Part shown: positions 44,645 through 52,602 of the stretch, one piece after another
How positions within the stretch are numbered: position 1 is the stretch's first letter
Layout of the letters: every line of letters begins with the position of its first letter
Assembly: GCA_004379135.1 (NCBI GenBank)
Contig: NBNI01000007.1
Location: 359,501 to 423,500, forward strand
DNA: 64,000 bases
Origin: Acidimicrobiales bacterium mtb01
Lineage (GTDB): Bacteria; Actinomycetota; Acidimicrobiia; Acidimicrobiales; Ilumatobacteraceae
Reading direction: 5' to 3'
The notes under the pieces: generated by a model
The model's input: the letters and a program-made list of their open reading frames with translations, nothing else
What the model was told of the DNA's origin: nothing
Databases searched by the model: none
Translations under genes and position numbers: made by a program

Positions 44645-45978
44645 CCGAGGTCGACGTCGAACTCCCGCAGGTGGTCATCGTCGGCCGTCCGAACGTGGGC
44701 AAGAGCACATTGTTCAATCGCATCGTGGGCGAGCAGATGGCGATCGTCGAGGATCGTCCCGGTGTCACGCGTGATCGCAAGGAACAGCCGGCCGAGTGGC
44801 TCGGTCACCGGTTCCTCCTCGTCGACACCGGCGGGTGGTTGCCCCAGGGCAGCGAGCTCGACGCCAAAGTGAGCCGCCAGGTCGAAGCGGCGGTCAGGTC
44901 GGCCGATCTCGTCCTCTTCGTCGTCGACGGATCGGTGGGCATCACCGACGACGACGAATCGGTGGCGAACTGGTTGCGGCGCGTCGACGTCCCCATCCTT
45001 CTCGTGGTGAACAAGGCCGACAACGACCGGCGCGAGACCGATCGTTGGGAGTTCCTGTCGCTCGGCGTGGGCGAGCCGCTGCCGGTCAGCGCTCTGCACG
45101 GTCGTCGGGCCGGCGACCTGCTCGACGAGGTGATCGCACGCATTCCCGAGGTGATGGTCGCCGAATTGCCCTGGCTCGACGAGACGCCGAAGGCCGACGG
45201 TGAACGCCCTCCGCGCGTCGCACTCGTCGGTCGTCCGAACGTGGGCAAGAGCACCCTGTTCAATCGTCTCGTCGGCGAGGATCGCTCGGTCGTGCACGAC
45301 ATGCCGGGAACCACGCGCGACTCGATCGACACTCTCGTCGAGACCGAGGACGGCCCCATCGTGTTCGTGGACACGGCCGGGATGCGCCGCCGTTCGCGCA
45401 TCGACGACTCGGCCGAGTACTACTCGCTCGTGCGCGCCCTGCGCGCGGTCGACGACGCCGACATCGCGTTCCTCGTGATCGACGCGACCGAAGGAGTGAC
45501 CGCGCAGGACCAGCGCCTCGCCGAGCGCATCGACGCCGCCGGCTGCCCTATCGTGATCGTGCTGAACAAGTGGGAGATGGTCGACACCGGCGAGGACCGT
45601 GAGAACGTCGAAACCGAGGTGAAGCGCAAACTCCACTTCGTCGACGAAGCGCCGATCATGAAGATCTCCGCACTGACGGGCAAGGGGGTCCACAAGCTCC
45701 GTCCCGTACTGCAGGACGCGATCGAGCAGTATCACCGTCGTGTTCCGACGCGCGACGTCAACCGGGTCATCTCCGATGCCCAGCAGCGCCAGCCGGCGGG
45801 CGGGGGAGCCAAGGTCATGTACGCGGTGCAAGGCGCGACCGACCCGCCCACGTTCACGCTGTTCGTCAACCGCGAACTGCCGCAGTCGTATCTTCGCTAC
45901 CTCGAGCGCTCGATTCGCGAGGCGTTCGAATTCGGGCCGACTCCGATCAAGTTGCGTGTTCGCCGCCGGAGCGAGTGA
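44641..45978 (+). CDS. der: Ribosome biogenesis GTPase Der (EngA)
   Basis: This is a 445-residue protein with two tandem G domains. P-loops GRPNVGKS are at residues 15-22 and 197-204, each followed by DTGG or DTAG and NKAD or NKWE motifs. A KH-like C-terminal domain ends in PIKLRVRRRSE. It acts in 50S ribosomal subunit maturation. The ATG overlaps the stop of the DUF512 gene and der overlaps the zinc-ribbon gene. Confidence 0.96.
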   Translation: MTEVDVELPQVVIVGRPNVGKSTLFNRIVGEQMAIVEDRPGVTRDRKEQPAEWLGHRFLLVDTGGWLPQGSELDAKVSRQVEAAVRSADLVLFVVDGSVGITDDDESVANWLRRVDVPILLVVNKADNDRRETDRWEFLSLGVGEPLPVSALHGRRAGDLLDEVIARIPEVMVAELPWLDETPKADGERPPRVALVGRPNVGKSTLFNRLVGEDRSVVHDMPGTTRDSIDTLVETEDGPIVFVDTAGMRRRSRIDDSAEYYSLVRALRAVDDADIAFLVIDATEGVTAQDQRLAERIDAAGCPIVIVLNKWEMVDTGEDRENVETEVKRKLHFVDEAPIMKISALTGKGVHKLRPVLQDAIEQYHRRVPTRDVNRVISDAQQRQPAGGGAKVMYAVQGATDPPTFTLFVNRELPQSYLRYLERSIREAFEFGPTPIKLRVRRRSE

Positions 45979-46199
45979 TGCCGTTCTGCGAAGAATGCGC
46001 CCGCTATTTCGCGCCGAGCGCCATGCGCGACGACGGTTCGTGTCCGCAATGCGGCCGGGTTCTCGATGCGCCGAAGATCACGGCCAAGAACCTCGATCTG
46101 CGCGAATTGGCCGATGCCAAGGCCCCGTGGCACTTCAAGCTCCTGGTGGTCGCGTTGTGCCTCTACCTGGGCTGGCGGGTCGTCGACCTCTTCATCTAG
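45978..46199 (+). CDS. Small zinc-ribbon membrane protein
   Basis: This is a 73-residue protein with two CxxC pairs (Cys4/Cys7 and Cys22/Cys25, MPFCEEC and SCPQCG) that can bind zinc. One C-terminal membrane helix (WHFKLLVVALCLYLGWRVVDLF) follows. ATG at 45978 shares its first base with the der stop. Function is unknown. Being coupled to der, it is probably expressed with it. Confidence 0.75.
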   Translation: MPFCEECARYFAPSAMRDDGSCPQCGRVLDAPKITAKNLDLRELADAKAPWHFKLLVVALCLYLGWRVVDLFI

Positions 46200-46243
46200 T
46201 CGATTCGGCCACGTCTCATCGTCGGCGTCGCGACGTGTCCCGC

Positions 46244-46249
46244 TAGGCT
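46244..46249 (+). promoter_or_regulatory. -10 hexamer (TAGGCT) for tRNA-Pro
   Basis: TAGGCT lies 14 bases before the first tRNA base, leaving room for a short leader removed by RNase P. No convincing -35 was seen. Confidence 0.45.
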
Positions 46250-46263
46250 CGTCGTTCACGCCA

Positions 46264-46337
46264 CGGGCTGTGGCGCAGCTTGGTAGCGCGCTTGACTGGG
46301 GGTCAAGAGGTCGCAGGTTCAAGTCCTGTCAGCCCGA
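46264..46337 (+). tRNA. tRNA-Pro (anticodon GGG)
   Basis: The 74-base gene folds as a complete cloverleaf. The acceptor arms are CGGGCTG/CAGCCCG with discriminator A. The D-arm is GCGCAGCTTGGTAGCGC. The anticodon stem CTTGA/TCAAG encloses the 7-base loop CTGGGGG with anticodon GGG, and the T-arm GCAGG...CCTGT contains TTCAAGT. It reads CCC codons. No CCA is encoded. A strong terminator follows directly. Confidence 0.95.
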
Positions 46338-46342
46338 CGTTG

Positions 46343-46375
46343 CGACCGCCGGCCCTGGCCGGCGGTCGTTGTTTT
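46343..46375 (+). terminator. Rho-independent terminator after tRNA-Pro
   Basis: A perfect 12-base stem, CGACCGCCGGCC with GGCCGGCGGTCG, is separated by 2 bases. It is followed by TTGTTTT, a good U-tract, immediately downstream of the tRNA. Confidence 0.85.
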
Positions 46376-46400
46376 CCGGGGGTCGCCGAGACCCGACGAC

Positions 46401-46406
46401 TACCGT
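46401..46406 (+). promoter_or_regulatory. -10 hexamer (TACCGT) for the acyl-CoA synthetase (ADP-forming) gene
   Basis: TACCGT ends 6 bases before the ATG at 46413 and lies just after the tRNA terminator. Confidence 0.5.
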
Positions 46407-46412
46407 GGACAC

Positions 46413-48563
46413 ATGTCGTCACGCACCCTCTCCGAGTCGGCGTCCAAGTCCCTCCTCGCCGAGTTCGGAGTGCCCATGGCGCCCGAGAGGCTGGTGACCG
46501 ACCCCGAGGCCGCGGTGGCGGCCGCGCGAGCGCTCGGACTGCCGGTCGTCGCGAAGTTGTGCGGTGACGCCATCGCCCACAAGACCGAGCGCGGTCTGGT
46601 TCGGCTCCGACTCGGCGACGATGCGGCGGTCGCGGCGGCGGCCGCCGAGTTGCTCGGAGCCGCCCGCCCCGAGGACGGCGCGGTGTCGGTTCTCATCGCC
46701 CCGATGGTGCGTGGCAACCGCGAACTGATCGCCGGAGTCGTGCGCGATCCGCAGTTCGGAGCCAGCGTCATGCTCGGTGTCGGAGGCGTGCTGGCCGAGG
46801 CGGTGGCCGATGTGGTGTTCAGGCCGGCTCCGCTCGATCGCGTCACCGCCCACGAGATGATCGCCGACTTGGCGACGCAGAAGCTCCTCGGTGATTTCCG
46901 CGGCGAGAAAGCGGTCGACCGCGAAGTGATCGTCGACGTCCTGGTCGGCCTCGGACGTCTGGCCGCCGAGCGCTCCGATGTTGCGAGCGTCGACGTGAAT
47001 CCGTTGATCATCGGAGCCGACGGTGTACCGGTGGCCGTCGACGCGTTGGTGGAGATCGGCCCGGCTTCGCCGCCGCCATCCGTGGCTCGCCCGCGCCCGA
47101 CCGACGAGCAGTTCCGTGCGCTCTTCGACCCGCGCGGAGTGTTGGTGACCGGAGCATCGACGCATCCGGGGAAGTTCGGCTTCGTCTCGCTCCACAACAT
47201 CCTCGCCGCCGGATACCACGGAGCCGTCCACGGCACGAATCTGCAAGGCGAAGAAGTTCTCGGCATCCGGACCGTCGCCGACATCGCATCGCTCCCCGAC
47301 GACGCGATCGACCTCGTGTTCGTGTGCACGCCGGCCTCGGCCAATCCCGACTTGCTGCGCGCCTGCGCGGCCAAGGGTGTGAAGGCGGCGTTCCTGACGT
47401 CGGCCGGTTACGGCGAAGCCGGCGATGAGGGCCGAAAGGCCGAGGCCGAATTGGTGGCCTTGGCCGACGAACTCGGCATCCTGCTCGCCGGTCCGAACGG
47501 GCAAGGTGTCGTGAGCACACCGGCCAACCTCTGCGCGCAGATCGTGGCTCCGTATCCGCCGGCGGGTCGCATCGGCGTGGCGAGCCAGAGCGGCAACTTC
47601 GTCTCCAGTTTCATGAACTACGCGCGGGCGACCGGAGTCGGAATCAGCCGCGCGGTTTCGGCCGGCAACGCGGCGGCGGTGTCGGTCGCCGACTATCTCG
47701 ACTTCTACGCCGACGATCCGGCCACCGCGGTCGGCCTCGCGTACGTCGAGGGAATCACCGATGGACGCGCGCTCATGGGGCGACTCGCTTCGGCTGCTCG
47801 CCGAAAGCCGCTCGTGCTCGTGAAGGGTGGCGCCACTGAGGGCGGTGCGCGTGCCGCGGCGTCGCACACCGGAGCACTGGCCGCCAACGACAAGGTGTTC
47901 GACGGCTTCTGTCGAGCCGCCGGAATCACCCGGGCCGCCACCGTCGAAGAAGCGTTCGAAGCGGCGGCCACGTTCGCGACTCAACCGTTGCCGGCCGGAC
48001 CAAACGTCGTGGTGCTGACGACGGCCGGCGGTTGGGGAGTCGTCACGTCCGACGCGCTCACGCGCGACGGTTCGCTCGTTCTCCTGCCGTTGCCCGACGA
48101 TCTGAAGTCGGCCATCGACGAGAAGTTGCCGCCGCGCTGGAGTCGCGGCAATCCGGTCGACTGCGCCGGTGGCGAGACCCGCGACACGATTCCCGAAGTG
48201 CTCGATCTGATCGCCAGTCACCCCGACGTCCACTCGGTCATCTATCTCGGCATCGGGATCCAGGCCAACCAGGCGCGTCTCATGCGCGAGGGCGGCTTCT
48301 ATCCCGAGCACGGTCTCGAGCGCATCGTCGCGTATCACGAACGACAGGATCAGCGCTTCGCCGAAGCAGCCGACGAACTGTCGCGTCGCACGGGCAAACC
48401 GATCCTGGTGGCCACCGAATTGGCGGTCGCCGATCCCGACAATCCCGGACCGGCGACCGTACGGGCCACCGGCCGCCTCTGCTACTCGTCGGGCAACCGC
48501 GCCGTCACGGCGCTCGGTCACTTGTACCGCGCGGCCGAGTTCCGACGCCGTCGAGGATTCTGA
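46413..48563 (+). CDS. Acetate--CoA ligase family protein (ADP-forming), ATP-grasp plus CoA-binding domains
   Basis: This is a 716-residue single-chain NDP-forming acyl-CoA synthetase. An ATP-grasp domain comes first (residues about 1-230, with His56 in the AHKTERG motif). A CoA-binding domain follows (about 240-370, VTGASTHPGKFG), and then ligase-like domains with His485 in ASHTGALAAND, the expected phosphohistidine. The beta-before-alpha order is one of two seen in fused members. It couples acyl-CoA and ADP+Pi to acid and ATP, or the reverse. The acyl group is unknown. The next gene begins at its stop. Confidence 0.88.
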   Translation: MSSRTLSESASKSLLAEFGVPMAPERLVTDPEAAVAAARALGLPVVAKLCGDAIAHKTERGLVRLRLGDDAAVAAAAAELLGAARPEDGAVSVLIAPMVRGNRELIAGVVRDPQFGASVMLGVGGVLAEAVADVVFRPAPLDRVTAHEMIADLATQKLLGDFRGEKAVDREVIVDVLVGLGRLAAERSDVASVDVNPLIIGADGVPVAVDALVEIGPASPPPSVARPRPTDEQFRALFDPRGVLVTGASTHPGKFGFVSLHNILAAGYHGAVHGTNLQGEEVLGIRTVADIASLPDDAIDLVFVCTPASANPDLLRACAAKGVKAAFLTSAGYGEAGDEGRKAEAELVALADELGILLAGPNGQGVVSTPANLCAQIVAPYPPAGRIGVASQSGNFVSSFMNYARATGVGISRAVSAGNAAAVSVADYLDFYADDPATAVGLAYVEGITDGRALMGRLASAARRKPLVLVKGGATEGGARAAASHTGALAANDKVFDGFCRAAGITRAATVEEAFEAAATFATQPLPAGPNVVVLTTAGGWGVVTSDALTRDGSLVLLPLPDDLKSAIDEKLPPRWSRGNPVDCAGGETRDTIPEVLDLIASHPDVHSVIYLGIGIQANQARLMREGGFYPEHGLERIVAYHERQDQRFAEAADELSRRTGKPILVATELAVADPDNPGPATVRATGRLCYSSGNRAVTALGHLYRAAEFRRRRGF

Positions 48564-50014
48564 TGGCCGACCGGCGGACGCGACCGGCGGCCAATCCGAT
48601 CGCCACGCTGTTGTTCATCGCGGCCTTCCCGGCCGTCGTGCTCTTCGGCGTGTGGAGGTACGCGTTGTCGCAGGACGACAGCGCACCGCCCGAACCCGAT
48701 CGCATCGCCGAGTTCCCGGTCACCACGCCGCTGACCCCCGTGCTGTCCGCGCGACGCACTCCCGAAGTGCTCGCTCGTGAGACCTCGTCCACGGCCTTCG
48801 AAGGCGCCCTGCGACCGCTCGGCGGAGCGGTGCTACCCGGATCGTGTGCGGCGGTATCGGTCGATGGCGCTCTCGCGTTGTCCGATGGGATCGACACGCC
48901 GGTGACTCCGGCCAGCACCTTGAAAGTCGCGGTGGCGGCGGTGGCCCTCGACGTCCTCGGTCCCGACTTCGTCTACACCACATCGGTGCACGCCGAGATC
49001 GTCAACGGCGCGGTCGGGTCGATCTACCTCGTGGGTGGCGGCGACCCCTTGCTCGCCTCGTCGTGGTATCCCGACGACGGTTCGTACAACCGATATCCGC
49101 AGCAGCCGGCAACGTCGTTCGAGGCCTTGGCCGACGCCGTGGTTCAAGCCGGTGTGGTGCAGATCGCCGGAAACGTCATCGGTGATGCGTCCCGCTACGA
49201 CGCCGAGTTGTATCCATCCGAATGGCCCATCACGTTCCGCGCGGTGGAAGGCGGACCCGTCTCGGCCCTGCTCGTCAACGACGGAATCACTCGCGGTCAG
49301 CCGGGTCGGGCGGCCGATCCGGCGCAGTCGGCGGCCCAGGAGTTCGCTCGTTTGCTCCAGGAGCGCGGAGTCTCGATCGCGGGCCAACCCACATCGGGTG
49401 TGATGCCGACCGGCCTCCCGGCCGTTGCTTCGGTGTCCTCGGCGCCCTTGTCGCAGGTAGTCGGCGAGATGTTGCGCAACAGCGACAACAACACCGCCGA
49501 GTTGATGGTGAAGGAGATCGGCCGCGCCGCCAAGGGCGGTGGTTCGCGGAGTGCGGGCACGGCCACGATTCGGGAGCGACTCGAGTCGTGGGGCGTTCCG
49601 ATGACTGGTGTCGTCATCGTCGATGGCTCCGGTCTCGCGCGGGAGAACAAGATGACCTGCGCCGCGATGATGTCCTTGCTCGATCGGTATCGCATCGATT
49701 CGCCGTTGGTCGCCGGTCTGGCGGTGGCGGGTCGTACCGGCACCTTGGCCGACGATTTCGTCGGCGATCCGCTGGAGGCACGTCTCATCGGAAAGACGGG
49801 CAGCCTCACCGGTGTGAAGGCTCTCGTCGGTTACGTGCCGGTCGAGGGTGTCGGCACCATTCGCTTCGCCGTGATGCTCGAAGGGAACGGAGTCGACGAG
49901 GAGGGGACGTTCAGGCCCATCTGGGAGACGTACCTCTCGGACGCGCTGAGTTCGTATCCATCCGGTCCGACGGCCGATCGACTCGTCCCGCTCGACCCGG
50001 TGCCCACCCCGTGA
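48563..50014 (+). CDS. D-alanyl-D-alanine carboxypeptidase/endopeptidase (PBP4, DacB type)
   Basis: This is a 483-residue penicillin-binding protein. A signal-anchor helix at about 12-32 (IATLLFIAAFPAVVLFGVW) precedes the periplasmic peptidase. The catalytic motifs are SxxK at Ser118-Lys121 (PASTLK), SxN in LRNSDNNTAE and KTG in GKTGSLTGVK. This is the class C low-molecular-mass PBP4 layout, with a large insertion between the first two motifs. It trims or opens peptidoglycan cross-links. The ATG shares one base with the upstream stop and the gene overlaps the Lon-N gene by 4 bases. Confidence 0.9.
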   Translation: MADRRTRPAANPIATLLFIAAFPAVVLFGVWRYALSQDDSAPPEPDRIAEFPVTTPLTPVLSARRTPEVLARETSSTAFEGALRPLGGAVLPGSCAAVSVDGALALSDGIDTPVTPASTLKVAVAAVALDVLGPDFVYTTSVHAEIVNGAVGSIYLVGGGDPLLASSWYPDDGSYNRYPQQPATSFEALADAVVQAGVVQIAGNVIGDASRYDAELYPSEWPITFRAVEGGPVSALLVNDGITRGQPGRAADPAQSAAQEFARLLQERGVSIAGQPTSGVMPTGLPAVASVSSAPLSQVVGEMLRNSDNNTAELMVKEIGRAAKGGGSRSAGTATIRERLESWGVPMTGVVIVDGSGLARENKMTCAAMMSLLDRYRIDSPLVAGLAVAGRTGTLADDFVGDPLEARLIGKTGSLTGVKALVGYVPVEGVGTIRFAVMLEGNGVDEEGTFRPIWETYLSDALSSYPSGPTADRLVPLDPVPTP

Positions 50015-50637
50015 GTTACCGGTTGCCCATGTTCCCGCTCGGCACTCCGCTGCTGCCCGGAGCGGCGCTGCCCTTGAACGTGTTCGAGCTCCGCTATCAG
50101 ATGATGATGGACGATTGTCGTGCGGCGCCCACGCCCGAGTTCGGTGTCGCGCTCATCGCGCGCGGAAGCGAGGTCGGCGGCGGCGACGAGCGAACCGACG
50201 TGGGCTGCGTCGCGCGGATCGTGCGCATGCTCGAGCACGACGATGGCCGACGCTCCGTTCTCGCGGTCGGAGATCGTCGCATCCGGATCGACCGCTGGCT
50301 CGACGACGACCCGTATCCGGTGGCCATGGTCGACGACTGGCCCGATGAGGACGACGTCGTCGACGAATTCGTGGCCGCCGATCTCGCACAACGACTCGCG
50401 GTGTTCATCGGCCTCGTCGCCCGCGCGACCGATCGCCCCGGAATCGTGGTGGCGCCCGAACCCGACGAGACGCCCTCCGACTTCGTGTGCCGGGTGGCGT
50501 CGATCCTGCCGTTCGGCCCGAGCGACCGGCAGGCGATTCTGTCGGCTCCCGATGTGGCCGAACGTTACGAGAGGGTCGCGGTCGCCTTGGACGACCTCAT
50601 CGCGGTCACGCGGTTCCGTCTCGCCGACGACACGTGA
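50011..50637 (+). CDS. Lon N-terminal (substrate-binding) domain protein
   Basis: This is a 208-residue protein carrying only the LON-NTD. It starts YRLPMFPLGTPLLPGAALPLNVFELRYQMMMDD, the classic first strands and helix of the domain, and continues with GVALIARGSE and VGCVARI. There is no AAA or peptidase domain. Stand-alone versions are common in actinobacteria and are of uncertain function, possibly substrate or protein binding. It overlaps the PBP4 gene (GTGA), with which it is cotranscribed. Confidence 0.85.
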   Translation: MSYRLPMFPLGTPLLPGAALPLNVFELRYQMMMDDCRAAPTPEFGVALIARGSEVGGGDERTDVGCVARIVRMLEHDDGRRSVLAVGDRRIRIDRWLDDDPYPVAMVDDWPDEDDVVDEFVAADLAQRLAVFIGLVARATDRPGIVVAPEPDETPSDFVCRVASILPFGPSDRQAILSAPDVAERYERVAVALDDLIAVTRFRLADDT

Positions 50638-50666
50638 CGCCGGGTGGCGTTTTCGGCCCTGGCTGC

Positions 50667-50672
50667 TAGAAA
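50667..50672 (+). promoter_or_regulatory. -10 hexamer (TAGAAA) for the small-membrane-protein/ttuBA operon
   Basis: TAGAAA ends 6 bases before the GTG at 50679. It would drive a leaderless transcript running through ttuB, ttuA and trmI. Confidence 0.4.
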
Positions 50673-50678
50673 AAGGGG

Positions 50679-51020
50679 GTGCCCGACACGAGTCCCAGCC
50701 GTCACGAGTCGGCCAGTATCGGCGAGGTCGTCGATCTCGTCCGCGACTACGCCAAACAGGAGACCCTGGGCCCGCTGAAGGGAGCCGGCCGCTGGCTGGC
50801 CCTCGGTACGGCCGGAGCCGTCCTCATCGGATTGGGCAGCGTGTTCGTTCTGGTCGGGATTCTCCGCCTGCTCCAGACCGAGACCTCGGCCTTCGATGGT
50901 GCCTGGAGCTGGGTTCCGTATCTCATCGTTCTCGTCGCGGCGGCGATCGTCGCGGCCATCGCGTTGTCGCGCGTGAAGAAGGCGACGCTCGGAAAGGAGC
51001 CCGGCCATGGCTCGCGCTGA
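50679..51020 (+). CDS. Small phage-holin-like (actinobacterial holin-X) membrane protein
   Basis: This is a 113-residue protein. A short cytosolic start (IGEVVDLVRDYAKQETLGPLKG) leads into two membrane helices (about 41-62 and 76-97), the layout of putative actinobacterial holin-X / phage-holin III-like proteins. It is unlikely to be phage-derived here, since it sits in a housekeeping operon. A 14-base overlap joins it to the next gene. Function is unknown. Confidence 0.7.
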   Translation: MPDTSPSRHESASIGEVVDLVRDYAKQETLGPLKGAGRWLALGTAGAVLIGLGSVFVLVGILRLLQTETSAFDGAWSWVPYLIVLVAAAIVAAIALSRVKKATLGKEPGHGSR

Positions 51021-51216
51021 TCAGATCTCACGCGACGACATCGAACGAAAGTTGCGCGGCCTTCAAGGCGACGTGCAGGAGAAGGTCGAGGATCGCAAGA
51101 GCGCCATCGTCGGACTGGCCGTCGGTGTCGGCGTCGTGCTGGTCGTGGCCTTCTATGTGCTCGGGCGTCGTTCCGGCAAGCGGCGTTCGGCCGTCGTCGA
51201 GATCCGGCGCGTCTGA
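51007..51216 (+). CDS. Small single-pass membrane protein of unknown function
   Basis: This is a 69-residue protein. The N-terminal half is charged and helical (RDDIERKLRGLQGDVQEKVEDRK). A single membrane helix (AIVGLAVGVGVVLVVAFYVLG) and a basic tail follow. It overlaps the holin-X-like gene and is followed 2 bases later by another small gene. I do not recognise the family. The DUF3618-like spacing is only a resemblance. Confidence 0.6.
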   Translation: MARADQISRDDIERKLRGLQGDVQEKVEDRKSAIVGLAVGVGVVLVVAFYVLGRRSGKRRSAVVEIRRV

Positions 51217-51218
51217 TC

Positions 51219-51410
51219 ATGTTCGCCTTCCTGCGCGCGCGAAGCCTGCGCGAGGGGTTCCTGCGTGGACGGCGAGCCTGGACCGTGGTCGGTGTGGTCG
51301 TGTGGGGCGCGCGTCTCGTTCGCCGTCTGGCGGCCCGTCGTCCGCAGATGATCGGCTCCGAGCGGCTCGAGCCGGGCCAGTCGATCACCATCACGGCGTC
51401 CGACCGTTGA
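51219..51410 (+). CDS. Small basic membrane-associated protein of unknown function
   Basis: This is a 63-residue protein with an Arg-rich N-terminus (FLRARSLREGFLRGRRAW), a short hydrophobic stretch (TVVGVVVWGARLV) and a polar tail. It lies 2 bases after the previous gene, and its stop shares a base with the ATG of ttuB. The packing between two coupled genes supports translation. No homologous family recognised. Confidence 0.55.
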   Translation: MFAFLRARSLREGFLRGRRAWTVVGVVVWGARLVRRLAARRPQMIGSERLEPGQSITITASDR

Positions 51411-51604
51411 TGCGCGTCCTCCTGCGCAACCCTCGCCGCGAGATCACGATCGACGGCCGCCGTCGTGTGCACGCTCTGCTCACCGAACTCGGGCTGTCGC
51501 GCGAGGCGCATCTGGTGATCCGCAACGGCGAACTCGTCCCCGGTGACGGCGAATTGAGCGACGACGACGAGATCGAGATCCGTCCCGTCATCTCCGGAGG
51601 CTGA
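51410..51604 (+). CDS. ttuB: ThiS/MoaD-like sulfur carrier (TtuB type)
   Basis: This is a 64-residue beta-grasp protein beginning MRVLLRNPRREITIDG and ending VISGG, with the C-terminal Gly-Gly that is adenylated and thiocarboxylated in sulfur carriers. Length and its place before ttuA match TtuB of tRNA 2-thiolation. It would carry sulfur as a thiocarboxylate to TtuA, and in Thermus TtuB is also attached to proteins. No E1-like partner (TtuC) is in the window. The Gly-Gly codons contain GGAGG, the Shine-Dalgarno of ttuA. Confidence 0.82.
   Translation: MRVLLRNPRREITIDGRRRVHALLTELGLSREAHLVIRNGELVPGDGELSDDDEIEIRPVISGG
51596..51600 (+). promoter_or_regulatory. Shine-Dalgarno for ttuA inside the ttuB stop region
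   Basis: GGAGG, 6 bases before the ttuA ATG, is made from the codons of the terminal Gly-Gly of ttuB. Sulfur-carrier function and translation of the partner are thus fixed by the same bases. Confidence 0.7.
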
Positions 51605-51606
51605 CC

Positions 51607-52602
51607 ATGAAGTGCCGCACTTGCCGGAAGCCGGCCATCATCGATCTCCCGCGGCACAACGCCAACTTCTGTGCCGAGCATCTGCAGCAACTTTGCCGTC
51701 GCCAGGTCGAGAAGGCGATCCACGACCATCGGATGTTCGTGCCGTCCGATCACTTGCTGGTCGCCGTGTCGGGCGGCAAGGACTCGCTGGCGGTGTGGGA
51801 CATCCTCCACGAACTGGGATATCGGACCACCGGCCTGTACATCGCGCTCGGAATCGGGGAGTACAGCCACGAGTCGCAGACGTTCGCCCAGGACTTCGCG
51901 ACGCGTCGAGGATTGCCCTTGGTGATCGAGTCGCTGCGCGACGATCACGGGTTCGACGTGCCCACGGCGGCGCGGGCCACCGGCCGGGTGCCTTGTTCGG
52001 CGTGCGGAATGAGCAAGCGGCACATCTTCGATCGGGTGGCTCGCGACGGCGGATACGGCGCGGTCGTGACCGGTCACAACCTCGACGACGAAGCGGCGGT
52101 GTTGTTCGGGAATGCTCTGCGCTGGGACGTCGAGTACCTGGCGCGCCAACTGCCTGTGCTGCCGGCCCGCGGAGGCTTTCCGCGCAAGGCCAAGCCGTTG
52201 GTGCGGCTCACCGAGCGCGAGACCGCGGCGTGGTGCATCGTGCGCGGCATCGATTACATCGTCGACGAGTGTCCGATGGCCGCCGGCAACAAGCACCTCG
52301 CGTACAAGGGGGCTCTCAACCTGATCGAGGAGGAGTCGCCGGGGGCGAAGGCCTCGTACTACCTCGGATTCCTCGAGCGCATGGCGCCGCTGTTGAGCGG
52401 ATTGTCGGCGCAGCAGGCCGACGAATTGCACACGTGCTCGCGGTGCGGTTCGCCGACTGGAGCCGAGTCGGCGGACGACGGCTCGGCGGTGTGCGCGTTC
52501 TGTCGCCTTTCGGAGAAGGCGCGCGGGCACGAACCGGTGCCCGTCGAGATGTTGATGCGCCGGTCGGCCCGCCGCGCGGCGGCGAAGGAGAATCGGACAT
52601 GA
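51607..52602 (+). CDS. ttuA: tRNA 2-thiouridine synthetase TtuA
   Basis: This is a 331-residue protein of the TtuA/Ncs6 family. An N-terminal zinc finger (CRTC at 3-6, FCAEH around 21-25) precedes the PP-loop VSGGKDS (54-60). The Fe-S cysteines Cys130, Cys133 (PCSACGM) and Cys222 (DECPM) have the same numbering as Thermus TtuA. A C-terminal zinc ribbon (CSRCG...CAFC) follows. It uses ATP and a sulfur carrier to thiolate tRNA, in Thermus T54. With ttuB before and trmI after (ATGA overlap) the operon is a T-loop modification unit. Confidence 0.88.
   Translation: MKCRTCRKPAIIDLPRHNANFCAEHLQQLCRRQVEKAIHDHRMFVPSDHLLVAVSGGKDSLAVWDILHELGYRTTGLYIALGIGEYSHESQTFAQDFATRRGLPLVIESLRDDHGFDVPTAARATGRVPCSACGMSKRHIFDRVARDGGYGAVVTGHNLDDEAAVLFGNALRWDVEYLARQLPVLPARGGFPRKAKPLVRLTERETAAWCIVRGIDYIVDECPMAAGNKHLAYKGALNLIEEESPGAKASYYLGFLERMAPLLSGLSAQQADELHTCSRCGSPTGAESADDGSAVCAFCRLSEKARGHEPVPVEMLMRRSARRAAAKENRT

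Noticed and set aside
46419-48521. A 700-codon antisense open frame under the ADP-forming acyl-CoA synthetase gene
   Set aside because: It is rich in Arg, His, Asp and Gly with no domain or membrane pattern, while the opposite strand encodes a clear enzyme.
50679-51020. Prophage remnant, from the holin-like protein
   Set aside because: No other phage gene is nearby and the gene is coupled to housekeeping genes, so holin-X is a family name only.
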